Shown here: in pieces, positions 1 through 9,360 of the stretch | How positions within the stretch are numbered: the first letter of the stretch is position 1 | How the letters are laid out: every line of letters starts with the position of its first letter | Source: Borrelia coriaceae | GTDB lineage: Bacteria; Spirochaetota; Spirochaetia; Borreliales; Borreliaceae | Assembly (NCBI RefSeq): GCF_023035295.1 | Contig: NZ_CP075076.1 | Location: forward strand, 558,001-622,000 | DNA length: 64,000 nucleotides | Direction of reading: 5' to 3' | Position numbers and translations under genes: made by a program | The notes under the pieces: generated by a model | Seen by the model: only the letters and a program-made list of their open reading frames with translations | Told to the model about the DNA's origin: nothing | Database searches by the model: none

Positions 1-426
1 TTTCAAGGTTATTTTCAACTTGGTCTTCCTATTGCGACCAGTAATTTTTATTATGGATTCGAACTTGGATTTGGTGTAAACCTTGGAAGGATGATTATGC
101 CTAATTTAAACCTTTTAAGGGCTTACTATCCTGTTAAGTTAGGTTTGGGAATAATGCCAAGATTATTCGTTAAATATGATATTTATTATTTGGCAGCTAC
201 TATATTCTCAGGTTTTGGTGATAGGTCTTTAGTTGTAGATCCTATTTATGTAGGGAATTTAATTGGTAATGGCGTAGTAACTAATCCGTTTCGTGTGATT
301 GAAACAGGTCTTAGATTGAGATTAGCATTCCTTAATTTGGAATCATCAGTATTATTTTCTATTAATGATTTCAAATATAGAGACTTAAGGGCTGGACTTG
401 GATTTGAGATTCCAATAATTATTTAG
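1..426 (+). CDS. C-terminal part of a probable outer-membrane beta-barrel-like protein (5' end outside window)
   Basis: The frame is open from base 1 to a TAG at 424-426, giving 141 visible residues; the gene starts upstream of the window. The visible part is rich in glycine and aromatic residues in alternating hydrophobic/polar stretches (YYGFELGFGVNLG, then repeated short strands) and ends in a strand-like segment with three isoleucines. This resembles the small spirochaetal barrel-like proteins seen again at 1139-1771 and 24-26 kb. A strong hairpin terminator follows at 439-465. By position it matches the B. burgdorferi hypothetical BB0541 (from memory). No enzyme motif is visible. The outer-membrane location is inferred from composition only. 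Confidence 0.55.
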   Translation, partial: FQGYFQLGLPIATSNFYYGFELGFGVNLGRMIMPNLNLLRAYYPVKLGLGIMPRLFVKYDIYYLAATIFSGFGDRSLVVDPIYVGNLIGNGVVTNPFRVIETGLRLRLAFLNLESSVLFSINDFKYRDLRAGLGFEIPIII

Positions 427-438
427 ACATTAATTATG

Positions 439-470
439 TAGACATCAATATTGAATTGATGTCTAATTTG
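439..470 (+). terminator. Rho-independent terminator-like hairpin
   Basis: Perfect 11-bp inverted repeat, TAGACATCAAT at 439-449 and ATTGATGTCTA at 455-465, with a 5-base loop, followed by a T-rich stretch. It lies 13 bases after the stop of the upstream barrel-like gene and should end that transcript. The TPR gene that follows would then need its own promoter. Confidence 0.75.
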
Positions 471-514
471 ATTTTATAATTTTTATCTTAAGCTAATATT
501 TGGGTTTTATTTTG

Positions 515-1045
515 ATGTATAAAGGATTGTTATTTCTTTTTTATTTTGTGTTATCTTGTAAAACTCTTGCTAAGGATTATTCAGCTATTTCAAATGAATA
601 TTATAAGCTTGCCAAGTTAAATGAAGAACTTGGCAATAATAAGGCATCTGTTGCACTTTATGAGCAAGCTATTAAATTTAATTCTGATGTGAGTGATGCG
701 TCTACTTATAATTTTGTTTTGGCTTATATCAATTTGAAGAAATATGATGATGCTGAGTCAAAGCTTGAGTCTTTATTGAAAAATGATCCAGACAATATTT
801 TATTAATTAATTTAAAAGCTTATTTATATTTTAGAAAGGATAATTTAGAAGAGGCGTTGAAATTTTATTTAAGAACTTTAGAATTAGCCCCTGCTAATCA
901 AGAAGCATTATTTAATATTTTTTATATTTATTATTTAAAGAAGGACATGGAAAGTGCTAAGAAGTATATCTTAAAATATAAGGAATTAAAATATTCTGTT
1001 CCTTCTAATGCAAGTGAGATAGTTTCATCTGTTTTAGAGGGTTAA
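515..1045 (+). CDS. TPR-repeat protein, exported (possible lipoprotein)
   Basis: A 176-residue protein starting at ATG 515; an in-frame TTG at 500 is less likely because no ribosome site precedes it. The N-terminus is a hydrophobic export signal (LLFLFYFVLSC) with a cysteine after V-L-S, so it could be lipidated; signal peptidase I cleavage after TLA is the alternative. The rest is helical, with two or three tetratricopeptide units, for example NKASVALYEQAIKFN, KKYDDAESKLESLL and NLEEALKFYLRTLELAP. TPR proteins are protein-binding scaffolds, and partners here are unknown. It sits between two barrel-like genes, so a role in the cell envelope is a reasonable inference. Position matches BB0542 of B. 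burgdorferi (memory). Confidence 0.75.
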   Translation: MYKGLLFLFYFVLSCKTLAKDYSAISNEYYKLAKLNEELGNNKASVALYEQAIKFNSDVSDASTYNFVLAYINLKKYDDAESKLESLLKNDPDNILLINLKAYLYFRKDNLEEALKFYLRTLELAPANQEALFNIFYIYYLKKDMESAKKYILKYKELKYSVPSNASEIVSSVLEG

Positions 1046-1138
1046 GGTTGAAGATTATTTTGTACAAATTTTAGTATTTTTTTGTTCCACGATCTTAATG
1101 TGTAAATTTATTTAAACATTTTGGGGGACTTAAGTGTT

Positions 1139-1771
1139 ATGCGAATAAAGATTTTATTTGTAAGTTTTTTTGTATTGCTTGTAAGCAATGTTTTCGCGGA
1201 TGTAACTTTTGAGCTTAATTTGGGTTTTGGCCTGGATTTTCCGGTTAGTACTATTTCAAATTTTTATAATACGGCTTTAGATATTGGTGAAAGACTTGAG
1301 AGTGGTGTGTCTGATTTGGAGAGAGAAAAAATTGTTAAGGATTTTGCAGATATGATTACTATTGCTAAGACCGGTTTGACTTATGGGGGAGATGCTCAGA
1401 TGGGAGCAAAATTTGATGATTTTGTTTCACTTGGTTTTGAATTTGGGCTTGATTTTAATATTTTTAGATCTGTTAATCGTAAGGGACGATTGAATGATAT
1501 CCTGTCATTCATCTTGGCTATTGAATCTAGATTTTATACGAGGTTAGATTTTTTTATTGGTGCTGTTGCATTATTTACTGGGCCTAGAGCTAATATAGCT
1601 ACAGCTGTTAAGGATTCTGTCTTAGCTGAATATGGTATTTGGGGTTGGGATCTTGGTGCAAGAGCAACATTTGCTTTTTTGGCACTTGAGGGATGTTATT
1701 GTTGGAATATTCAAAATAATAAATTTTCAGATTTTAAACTTGGTATAGGTTTTGAATTTGGAGTTGTTTAA
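1139..1771 (+). CDS. Probable outer-membrane barrel-like protein with signal peptide
   Basis: A 210-residue protein. ATG 1139 is preferred over the in-frame TTG 1121 because a G-rich ribosome site (GGGGG, 1123-1127) lies 11 bases before it and the product then begins with a good signal peptide: MRIKILFVSFFVLLVSNVFA, cleavage predicted before DVTFELNLG. The mature protein has glycine/aromatic-rich strands (LGFGLDFP, SLGFEFGLDFN, DLGARATFAFLALEG) and ends LGIGFEFGVV, a pattern common in spirochaetal beta-barrel proteins. No catalytic motif is seen. It lies upstream of prs with about 180 bases between, in which I see no terminator. Confidence 0.65.
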   Translation: MRIKILFVSFFVLLVSNVFADVTFELNLGFGLDFPVSTISNFYNTALDIGERLESGVSDLEREKIVKDFADMITIAKTGLTYGGDAQMGAKFDDFVSLGFEFGLDFNIFRSVNRKGRLNDILSFILAIESRFYTRLDFFIGAVALFTGPRANIATAVKDSVLAEYGIWGWDLGARATFAFLALEGCYCWNIQNNKFSDFKLGIGFEFGVV

Positions 1772-1952
1772 GTGTGTAGAGGACAAGTAAATTTTTGCGT
1801 TTTTAAGATTATTGCATTATCTAGTTTTTAATTTGCTTATGGTAAGGATTATTGTTTGAACTTGAGTGTTATCTTTTAATCTTTGTGTGAATTTATTTGT
1901 GTTGAGTTACAATGAAATAAAAGGTTTCTGTAAAGAAGTAGGGAGTTTAAAA

Positions 1953-3173
1953 TTGAGTGTGCTTATTAAGAAATCAATAGGAATTATTGCCTGTCCTGGT
2001 GGGAGGGTATTTGCAGATAAAATAATGGAGGACCTTAAGAAAATATTTGTAGATACTGAACGTCAAATTATTGAAAAAATTTCACAAACTTCTAATTCTT
2101 TAAAAGAAGATATTTTGAAGCTTGAAGGAAGCCTGTTGCCTTTGTTAGAAGTGCTTGGGTTTTCTAATTTAAAATTTGATGAGACTATGGATATTCCTGT
2201 GAACTTTGTTAAGTTTGCTAATGGTGAGTTTAAAGCAGAAATTTTAAGGACCATAAGAGATAAAGATATTTTTATCGTGCAAGATGTTTCTAATACTTAT
2301 CCAGTTAATGTGAATAATAATGAAAAAGTATTAATGACAATTAATGATCATTTAATGAATTTGATGACTACAATAGATGCATGCATGCAGGCTAAGGCTA
2401 ATTCTGTGAGTGTTATTGTTCCGTCTTATCCTTATTCAAGGCAAGATAAAAAACATTCAAGAGAAGGTTTAACAGCAAGCCTTTTTGGGAGATTTTTGGA
2501 GGAATTAAGAGTTAAACATATTTTAACACTGGACATTCATTCAAAAGCGATTGAAAATGTTTTTAGAAAGACTTATTTTGAAAATTTAAATGCATCTTAT
2601 GAAATTTTTGATGCTTTGGCGGAGTTAATAGATATTAGGGATTCAAATTTAGTAGTTGTTTCGCCTGATACAGGAGCTGTTAATAGGAATAAGTTTTTTG
2701 CATCCAATCTTAAAAGACCCTTAGCTTTGCTTTATAAGGAGAGAGATTATTCAAAGGTGACGCATAATGTTAATGATTCTAATATTTCTGTTACTAAGCT
2801 TTTAGGGGATGTTGAGGGTAAGAATGTTTTTATGAGTGATGATATTTTGGCTACTGGTGGAACCTTTATTAAGGCTGTGAAACTGCTAAAGAGTATGGGT
2901 GCTAAAAAGATTATATGTGCAGTAAGTCTTCCATTTTTTAATGGGGATGCAATTAAATATTTTGATAAAGCTTATGAGGAAGGTTATTTTTATAAAATCA
3001 TTGGAACAAATGCTGTCTATCATGATGATAAACTTATAAGTAAACCTTGGTATTATGAGGCTAATGTTGCTCATCTTTTTGCAGGTGCAATTTTTGCAAT
3101 TTATAATAGAATTAGTTTGCAAAAAATTCTTGATAGAAGTCATGATATTCAAAATTTAATTTCTAAGAGTTAG
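1953..3173 (+). CDS. prs: Ribose-phosphate pyrophosphokinase
   Basis: Makes phosphoribosyl pyrophosphate from ribose 5-phosphate and ATP for nucleotide salvage. I place the start at TTG 1953, preceded by GGGAG at 1941-1945; the 29 codons upstream read poorly and the resulting 406 residues match the length I remember for Borrelia PRS. The PRPP-binding loop is visible near residues 293-312 (DDILATGGTFIKAVKLLKS), and the SPDTGAVNRNKFF segment corresponds to the flexible-loop region. The protein is longer than the roughly 315-residue classical enzyme because of an N-terminal extension and an insertion (residues about 15-70), so it belongs to the long spirochaetal type. The sugar-kinase gene follows after 4 bases, probably one transcript. 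Confidence 0.92.
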   Translation: MSVLIKKSIGIIACPGGRVFADKIMEDLKKIFVDTERQIIEKISQTSNSLKEDILKLEGSLLPLLEVLGFSNLKFDETMDIPVNFVKFANGEFKAEILRTIRDKDIFIVQDVSNTYPVNVNNNEKVLMTINDHLMNLMTTIDACMQAKANSVSVIVPSYPYSRQDKKHSREGLTASLFGRFLEELRVKHILTLDIHSKAIENVFRKTYFENLNASYEIFDALAELIDIRDSNLVVVSPDTGAVNRNKFFASNLKRPLALLYKERDYSKVTHNVNDSNISVTKLLGDVEGKNVFMSDDILATGGTFIKAVKLLKSMGAKKIICAVSLPFFNGDAIKYFDKAYEEGYFYKIIGTNAVYHDDKLISKPWYYEANVAHLFAGAIFAIYNRISLQKILDRSHDIQNLISKS

Positions 3174-3177
3174 TTTT

Positions 3178-4542
3178 ATGAATGTACTCAGTATTGATAT
3201 TGGTACTAGTACTTTAAAATCTGCTTTGATTAATTCTCATCATGGGATTTTAGAGAGTTTTGATGTAGGTTATTTTAATTATTTTAATGTTGATTTTGAG
3301 AATTTTGATTATAAAATATGGTTTTTTTCTTTAAAGAAAGTAATTTCTAATTTTAGGTATAAAAAAATAGATTGTATTTCTATTAGTGGGCTCTCACCAT
3401 GTCTAATAGCTCTTGATTCAAATTTGGTTCCTTTGGAAGTTTTACATTGGAATTCTTCTAAGGTGGTTAGTAATTTTAAAGGAAAATCATCTTTTTTACC
3501 CCTTGTGCTTAGCACGCTTGAGAGAGGAATTTATGGTAAAATTAGATATTTTGTGTCTTGTTTTGAATATTTTATTTATTTGCTTACAGGTAACCTGGTT
3601 ACAAGTTATCCAAGCTTATCTTATATCCCTTTTATTTGGAATGATATTGAAATAAGAGAGTATAATCTTGATCCAAATAAGTTTCCTCCTTTTTTACGAA
3701 TGGGAGAGGTTGTTGGTCAGGTTACTAGTGGTGCTAGTATTGAATTTGGTATTGATATTGGGATAAAGGTAGTTAATGCTGGAATGGATTATTTAAGTGT
3801 GCTTATTGGAAGTGGTGCATTCTTTTCAGGAATTGTATCGAATAGAACAGGTACAAGTGAGGGTTTTAATTTCGTTTCAGATACTTATTTGTCAGATTTT
3901 TCTTTGGTATATCCTTATTTTTTAGATAATTTATTTATTGTTGGAAGAGTATTTCCTTCTGGATATTTGTTGCAATTACTTAAGGATAGAGCCTTTGGCA
4001 AGGAAAAGTCGTTTGAAGAATTTATTGAAGAGATTGCTAAAGTATATGATTTAGGTAATGTTTATTTTTATCTAAACAAAAAAGAGCTTTTTTCTGATCA
4101 TATTCTAATAGATTTGCAAGTAAGAGATAATTTGAGTAAAGGTATTTTTGGCAAATTAGATAATCCTTTACAAATAGGATTTGCAGTTCTTGAAGCTGCT
4201 TATTTTTCATTTTACAATAAAATACTTAAGATTCAATCTCTTAAAAGGGATGTCTTAGATATTTTTGTAAGTGGTTCTAATTCTGATAATTTGTTTTTAA
4301 ATAAACTAAAGGCCAATATTATTGGTAGAGATTTGAAGGTTTTTGAATTTAAACATGCTGAAATTATAGGTAATGCAATCTTGGCTTTTTATTGTGTAGG
4401 GGAATTTGACAGTTTGGAAAAGGCATTTAAGAGGCTTGTTAAATTGAAACAGGTTATATCTTTTAGTGCTAGAATGCATGATCTTTATTTAGAGAAATAT
4501 CACAAATATGTTTCTAATTTTAATTTATTTGTTAATAGTTAA
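3178..4542 (+). CDS. xylB: FGGY-family carbohydrate kinase (xylulokinase-like)
   Basis: A 454-residue FGGY sugar kinase. The N-terminal phosphate-1 motif (LSIDIGTSTLKSALI) and the catalytic-Asp region (NAGMDYLSVLIGSGAF) followed by NRTGTSEGF are visible, as is the C-terminal ATP-site glycine stretch (DIFVSGSNSDNLFLNKL). Family members phosphorylate xylulose, gluconate, glycerol or related sugars; the substrate cannot be read from sequence, and the xylulokinase label rests on the usual annotation of this locus. It starts 4 bases after prs. Its 3' end overlaps the oppositely oriented SPOR gene by 18 bases, so there is no room for a separate terminator. Confidence 0.8.
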   Translation: MNVLSIDIGTSTLKSALINSHHGILESFDVGYFNYFNVDFENFDYKIWFFSLKKVISNFRYKKIDCISISGLSPCLIALDSNLVPLEVLHWNSSKVVSNFKGKSSFLPLVLSTLERGIYGKIRYFVSCFEYFIYLLTGNLVTSYPSLSYIPFIWNDIEIREYNLDPNKFPPFLRMGEVVGQVTSGASIEFGIDIGIKVVNAGMDYLSVLIGSGAFFSGIVSNRTGTSEGFNFVSDTYLSDFSLVYPYFLDNLFIVGRVFPSGYLLQLLKDRAFGKEKSFEEFIEEIAKVYDLGNVYFYLNKKELFSDHILIDLQVRDNLSKGIFGKLDNPLQIGFAVLEAAYFSFYNKILKIQSLKRDVLDIFVSGSNSDNLFLNKLKANIIGRDLKVFEFKHAEIIGNAILAFYCVGEFDSLEKAFKRLVKLKQVISFSARMHDLYLEKYHKYVSNFNLFVNS

Positions 4543-5205
4543 TATATAAGCATCCTTGAATTCATTTGAGCCTGATATTTTTTTAAGTTCAAGTTTTGCT
4601 TCTGATATGGTTTTGTAAGGTCCAGATCTGACTCTGTAGGTGTCTTTATTATTTATTGTTGCTGAATAGATTTTTGCATTTATTTTGTATTTCATTAATT
4701 CTTGAATATTGTTATCAGCGGAGATTGGGTCTGAGAGTGATGCAAATTGTATGTAGTATTCTTTTCGAGGATCATATTTGTTTTCAGATTTATTATAGTT
4801 TTGTTCTTTTGGGGTATTAAGTTTTTTCTGTGCAATGGTTTGTATTTTATGAGATGTCTTTTCTTTTTTATGTATTGTTGTAGATTTTTGTTGATTTATG
4901 ATTTGTGGTTGTTTTTTGTTATTTTGATTGATGTTATCGTTGAAACTTTTATCTTGGGTTAGGTCGATTATGATCTCATTTGGCTTGTCAGTTATTGCTA
5001 AAGTTTCTTCATGATTTTCGTTTTCTATCACTTTTTCATCTTTTGTTTCTTGCAAAATAATATTTTTACTTGCAATGTCAGAAGCTAAGTTTTTGTTTGG
5101 GAAAAAAATAATTATCCCAAGAAATATCATTGTGCAAACGGTTACAATTGAAGCTAATGCTACTAAAAATCCTTTGTTATTATTATTTTCGTTAAAATCT
5201 TTCAT
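4525..5205 (-). CDS. SPOR-domain membrane protein
   Basis: A 226-residue bitopic protein. After a short polar N-terminus there is one transmembrane helix (LVALASIVTVCTMIFLGIII, about residues 15-36), then a long low-complexity Asn/Lys/Glu linker (40-145), then a C-terminal SPOR domain (about 148-226: YYIQFASLSDPISADNNI, INAKIYSA, YRVRSGPYKTISEAKLEL). SPOR domains bind denuded peptidoglycan glycans at division sites, so a role in septation is expected. The ATG directly follows the TAG of coaE and its ribosome site (AAAGAGG) is inside coaE, so the two are translationally linked. Position matches BB0546. Confidence 0.82.
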   Translation of the reverse strand: MKDFNENNNNKGFLVALASIVTVCTMIFLGIIIFFPNKNLASDIASKNIILQETKDEKVIENENHEETLAITDKPNEIIIDLTQDKSFNDNINQNNKKQPQIINQQKSTTIHKKEKTSHKIQTIAQKKLNTPKEQNYNKSENKYDPRKEYYIQFASLSDPISADNNIQELMKYKINAKIYSATINNKDTYRVRSGPYKTISEAKLELKKISGSNEFKDAYILTINK

Positions 5206-5802
5206 CTATGTTACCTCTTTCATCTTTGTTCTAATCTTTTTTTCTAGATACTCATAGCTTCCATTGTTAATTATATTTATTATTTTTGAATTTAGGACAC
5301 TTTTTTTAAAAAAAATATTTTCTTGCCACTTAAGGATATTGAGAATTAAGTTCTCATCAAAGTTACGGTTTGATCTTAGTCGTTTTTTTATGATGTTATC
5401 ATTGGCTTTTGTTATGAATATATATTTGCAAAACTTTGCGAGATTTAATTTAAAAAGTAGCGCGGCATTAATTATAATTTTATCAAATTTTTTCTTTAAT
5501 ATTATTTGTTTTACTTCTTTATATATCAGGGGATGTGTTATTGTCTCTAGTTTTTTTAGTTCTGTTTTGTCATTAAATACAATATTGCGGAGTTTTATTC
5601 TTTCTATTTCATTTTGATTATTTAATATTCTTTTGCCAAATATCTTCACTATTGTATCTTGTTTTGTTTTTAAGATTGTGTGTCCAATTTTATCTACATT
5701 TATTTCATGAAAACCATATTCATTGCTAATGATTTTTGAAACGGTATCTTTGCCAGTTGATATTCTACCAGTGATGCCAATTATAGATGAAACTCTCCCC
5801 AT
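5206..5802 (-). CDS. coaE: Dephospho-CoA kinase
   Basis: Last step of coenzyme A synthesis: phosphorylates the 3'-hydroxyl of dephospho-CoA. The 198-residue protein has the P-loop near the N-terminus (GITGRISTGKDTVSK), followed by the INVDKIGH segment where CoaE enzymes carry the DAD-type substrate motif, and the THPLIYKEV motif near residue 88. The length is normal. It starts inside the 3' end of polA (22-base overlap) and ends flush against the SPOR gene, so it is mid-operon. The conserved second aspartate of the DAD motif appears changed (VDKIG), a common variation in AT-rich spirochaetes; activity is still likely. Confidence 0.88.
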   Translation of the reverse strand: MGRVSSIIGITGRISTGKDTVSKIISNEYGFHEINVDKIGHTILKTKQDTIVKIFGKRILNNQNEIERIKLRNIVFNDKTELKKLETITHPLIYKEVKQIILKKKFDKIIINAALLFKLNLAKFCKYIFITKANDNIIKKRLRSNRNFDENLILNILKWQENIFFKKSVLNSKIINIINNGSYEYLEKKIRTKMKEVT

Positions 5803-8546
5803 GATTTTCCAGTCTCAATATTTACTTTCAAAGGAATCTTTAAAGGATAAGCATTTTCCATCATTTCTTTGATTATTTTGTTTGCTTCTTCACATTCGTG
5901 CTCGGGTGATTCGATTAGCATTTCATCATGTACTTGCAATAGTATTTTGGACTTGAAGTTTTTATTTTTGAATTCATTATATACTTTGATCATGGCGATT
6001 TTCATTATATCAGATGCACTTCCTTGGATTGTACTATTTATTGCGATTCGTTCAGCTGCTGAGCGTTCCGAGTAATTTTGGCTATTAATCTCTTTTATAT
6101 ATCGCCTTCTTTTAAGAAGAGTTTCACTGTATCCATTTTTTCTAACAAAATTTATTTGGTTTTGTATGAAATTTTTTATTTTTGAATAGAGGTTAAAGTA
6201 TGAATTGATGAATTTTTCTGCTTCGTTTTTTTTAATAGATAGTTCTTTTGAAAGCCTAAAGGCTGACATTCTATAAATTATTCCAAAATTAATTGATTTT
6301 GCTATTCTTCTCATAGAAGATGTTACTTTGCTCTCATCTACTTTAAAAAGTTGAGATGCTGTTTTTGTGTGAATGTCTTTTTTATTTTTGAATGCCTCAA
6401 TTAGTGATTCGTCTTCTGAGAGGTGAGCTAATATTACAAGTTCAATTTGAGAGTAGTCAGCAGAGATAAAAACATTGCCTTTTTCGGGTTTAAATGCTGC
6501 TCTTATTTTACGTCCTTTTTCATCTTTAATTGGTATACTTTGTAAGTTAGGTGCAGTACTTGAAATTCGTCCTGTTGCTGTTCTTGTTTGTATAAAGTTT
6601 GTATGTATTTTATTTGTTTTTTCATTGACAAATTCTATTAAATTGTCTGTGTATGTATTTTTTAACTTTGCTAGTTGTCTATATTGTATAAGTTTTGTTA
6701 TAGATTCATGTTGATCTTTTATTGTTTCTAGTGTTTTAATATCTGTTGAATCTTGCTTGACATTTGGGGGTAGTACGAGATTAAGTTTTTCAAATAAGAT
6801 TGCATGTAATTGTTTGGTTGAATTTAGATTAAATTTGATTCCTATGCTTTTTGTTATTTCATTTTCAATTGATTTTAATTCTTTATCAAGTTCTTGACTA
6901 TATTGTTTTAGGTAGTCTTTATCAAGGTAAATTCCATTTTCTTCCATTTCTGTAATGACATTGCTAAATGGCATTTCTATGTCTGTCATTAGATTTGCAA
7001 GATTGTCTTGTTTGAGTTTTTTTGTAAATACTTTAAATAACCTAAAAGTAATATCAGCATCCTCAGCAGCGTAATCAGAGACTATCTTAAGTGGTATATC
7101 TTGCAGGGTATCATTTTGTGTAGTTATTTCTTCATATTTGATATTTTTATGCATTAAATATTTTTCTGCTAAAAAGTCAAGAGATATTTTTGTATTTGGG
7201 TCGACTATATATGCTGCTATCATTGTATCAAAGTAGGGAGGAATTGCATTAAATCCATGTTTTTTAAGTATTTTATAATCAAATTTATAGTTTTGACCAA
7301 TTAATTTGGGTTTTGTTTGAAAAAATTCATTAAATTTTTGTGTTATGTATTCTTTTTCAATAAAGCTTTTGTCTTTAGTTTTGATGGGAATATAGTAACT
7401 TTCAAATTCTTTAAATGAAACTGAAATTCCGATTATTTGCGCTTCGTAGACATTAAGAGAAGTCGTTTCTGTATCTATTGCTACATAACTTGCTTGTTTT
7501 AGTTTGTCTATTAATGAGTCAAGTTGTTCTTTTTGTAATATTGTTGCATATTTAATATTTTCTTCTTGTATTGTTTTAAGAGCATTTGAATGTGGTTGTG
7601 TTTGTGAAATCCTTGTGTATGTGTGAGTTATGTTTGTTGTATTTATTTCAAAGATTGATTTTTGGGTTTGATTTGTAATGGAGCCTTTTTCCAATATAGC
7701 CTTATAAGATTTAATTAGCGTAGTTGCAGAGTATTCTTCAAATAATGTAAGTAAATCTTCTTTTAAGTTTTCTAGTTTAAATTTTTCAAGTGTTGGTAGT
7801 TCTAGATCTTCTACAAGACTTACAAGTTCGTAACTTAAAAAAGCATTTTCTTTTTCTTTTAGTAAAATTTCTTTATATTTATTATTGATAGAATCTAAAT
7901 TTTCGTATATTCCATTTAATGTTTGAAATTCCCTTAGTAGCTTGACAGCTCCTTTTTCTCCAATGCCTTTGATACCTGGTATATTATCTGATTTGTCTCC
8001 AACAATGGATAAATAATCTTTAATTTGAGATTTATTTACTCCAAATTTTTTCATCACGTAATTATTATCCATTTCCACAAAGTTACTGTTTTCTATTTTA
8101 AGTATTTTGGTTTGATCTGACATCAGCTGCAATAAATCTTTGTCAGGAGAAATGATATAAGTTAAATAATTATTGCTTTCTGCTTGTTTTGAAAAGCTTG
8201 CTATCAGATCATCAGCTTCGTATCCTTGTATTTCAAATATTGGAATATTTGCTTTTATTAGACCTTCTTTTATCCAATGAATTTGTGGGATTAAATTATC
8301 CGGAGGGGCCTCTCTTGTTGCTTTGTAACTTGGATATTTTTGTTTTCTGAATGTTTCTGTCTCTGAATCAAAAGTGACAATTAGATTTTTTGGATTTTTC
8401 TCTTTTATTATAAAAAAAAGAGTTTTAAAAAAACCGATAAATGCATTAACATTTTCTCCTTTATTGTTGGTTAAAGGATTGTTTTTCATTACATGATAGC
8501 TTCTAAATATTATATTTAAAGCATCGATTAGGTAAATTTCTCTCAT
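5781..8546 (-). CDS. polA: DNA polymerase I
   Basis: A 921-residue, full-length three-domain enzyme for Okazaki-fragment processing and repair. Residues 1-290 are the 5'-3' exonuclease (YEADDLIASF; GDKSDNIPGIKGIGEKGA helix-hairpin-helix). Residues about 340-520 are the 3'-5' exonuclease domain, which looks active: the DTE of VAIDTETTSLN (exo I) and the YxxxD-type exo III site (DYAAEDADITFRL) are both present. Residues 550-921 are the polymerase, with motif A (DYSQIELVILAHLSEDE), motif B (RRIAKSINFGIIYR) and motif C (QVHDEMLIE). Its ATG overlaps the stop of the upstream small gene by 4 bases and its end overlaps coaE, so it is translated from a motility-led operon. Confidence 0.97.
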   Translation of the reverse strand: MREIYLIDALNIIFRSYHVMKNNPLTNNKGENVNAFIGFFKTLFFIIKEKNPKNLIVTFDSETETFRKQKYPSYKATREAPPDNLIPQIHWIKEGLIKANIPIFEIQGYEADDLIASFSKQAESNNYLTYIISPDKDLLQLMSDQTKILKIENSNFVEMDNNYVMKKFGVNKSQIKDYLSIVGDKSDNIPGIKGIGEKGAVKLLREFQTLNGIYENLDSINNKYKEILLKEKENAFLSYELVSLVEDLELPTLEKFKLENLKEDLLTLFEEYSATTLIKSYKAILEKGSITNQTQKSIFEINTTNITHTYTRISQTQPHSNALKTIQEENIKYATILQKEQLDSLIDKLKQASYVAIDTETTSLNVYEAQIIGISVSFKEFESYYIPIKTKDKSFIEKEYITQKFNEFFQTKPKLIGQNYKFDYKILKKHGFNAIPPYFDTMIAAYIVDPNTKISLDFLAEKYLMHKNIKYEEITTQNDTLQDIPLKIVSDYAAEDADITFRLFKVFTKKLKQDNLANLMTDIEMPFSNVITEMEENGIYLDKDYLKQYSQELDKELKSIENEITKSIGIKFNLNSTKQLHAILFEKLNLVLPPNVKQDSTDIKTLETIKDQHESITKLIQYRQLAKLKNTYTDNLIEFVNEKTNKIHTNFIQTRTATGRISSTAPNLQSIPIKDEKGRKIRAAFKPEKGNVFISADYSQIELVILAHLSEDESLIEAFKNKKDIHTKTASQLFKVDESKVTSSMRRIAKSINFGIIYRMSAFRLSKELSIKKNEAEKFINSYFNLYSKIKNFIQNQINFVRKNGYSETLLKRRRYIKEINSQNYSERSAAERIAINSTIQGSASDIMKIAMIKVYNEFKNKNFKSKILLQVHDEMLIESPEHECEEANKIIKEMMENAYPLKIPLKVNIETGKSWGEFHL

Positions 8547-8941
8547 ATCTTTACATCTATTAAAATTGGATTGTTGTAATTAAAGAAACTTTTAGAGAAT
8601 TGTACCTTTGGTATTGTTGATTTTTTATCCAATAGTCCTTTTAAAGTTTTACATATATTGTTATATTGAATGCATACTTGTTCGTTTAATATGCGAGTAT
8701 CATTTATTAATTTTTTAATTTCTTCTTGTATCTTCTGTTCTCCTTCTAGCCATGAATTTATGGTTACATAATAATTGTTAATTGAATTTAAGATTAAGTC
8801 CTTTGCAGGATTTGTGGTGTTTAATATATTTAGCATTCCTTTATTGATTTCTTTATTTTCAAATTCTAGAATAGCTTTTAGCTTTTTAAGTTCAAGTATT
8901 AGATCTTTTAAGTATGTTTTTAATATTTTATTAGTTGACAA
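8543..8941 (-). CDS. Small all-helical protein next to fliS, possible flagellar export chaperone (FlgN/FliT-like)
   Basis: A 132-residue protein with a TTG start (8939-8941) behind a good ribosome site (AGGAA, 6 bases away); the start lies inside the fliS 3' end (11-base overlap). It is almost wholly helical, with long amphipathic stretches (LKDLILELKKLKAILEFEN; EGEQKIQEEIKKLINDTRIL), and has two cysteines but no catalytic motif. Size, helical content and position between fliS and polA suggest an export chaperone of the FlgN/FliT class, but I do not recognise a family signature, so the function is inferred from context only. Corresponds in order to BB0549. Confidence 0.6.
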   Translation of the reverse strand: MSTNKILKTYLKDLILELKKLKAILEFENKEINKGMLNILNTTNPAKDLILNSINNYYVTINSWLEGEQKIQEEIKKLINDTRILNEQVCIQYNNICKTLKGLLDKKSTIPKVQFSKSFFNYNNPILIDVKI

Positions 8942-9350
8942 TGTTGATTCCTAGTCTTTTGTTAGTAAGATTATTATCTTTTTTAAGTAAAGCTTTCCAA
9001 GCTGTGTGCAGATTTTTAAGATGTTTTAAAACTTCTTGAATATTATCTCTGTTTTTTGCTAATGTGACGTTTTCTAGGGCTTTGTTTAAAAAAGAATATA
9101 TTGAGAATAAGTTCTTTGAAATGTCTCCACCATCTTCAAAATTTAGTGTAGACATTAATTCAATAATGATATCTTGTGCATGGTAAACTTTTTCATCGGC
9201 TTTGACTGTACTTATTGGATCTTGACTCTTATAAAATTCTTTGGCAATTTCTAAATCTTGTATTGCTTTCTCGTAAAGCATTACTAATATTGATATAGGA
9301 CTGGATGTATTGACTTGTATGTTTTTATAAATGTCTTCTTTTTTTATCAA
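8931..9350 (-). CDS. fliS: Flagellar export chaperone FliS
   Basis: A 139-residue FliS, which binds the C-terminus of flagellin in the cytoplasm and prevents early polymerisation. Family features seen: the N-terminal Y-x-x-x-Q-V-N-T-S pattern (IYKNIQVNTSSPISIL), LVMLYEKAIQDLEIAKEF, and the later helices with LIIELMSTLNFEDGGDIS-like content (here DIIIELMSTLNFEDGGDIS). The start is TTG 9348-9350, with AGGAG 7 bases upstream. It lies 10 bases after cheY1 and overlaps the next gene. It is odd that a flagellin chaperone is co-directional and overlapping with the polA group. Confidence 0.88.
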   Translation of the reverse strand: MIKKEDIYKNIQVNTSSPISILVMLYEKAIQDLEIAKEFYKSQDPISTVKADEKVYHAQDIIIELMSTLNFEDGGDISKNLFSIYSFLNKALENVTLAKNRDNIQEVLKHLKNLHTAWKALLKKDNNLTNKRLGINIVN

Positions 9351-9360
9351 GGATTTTCTC

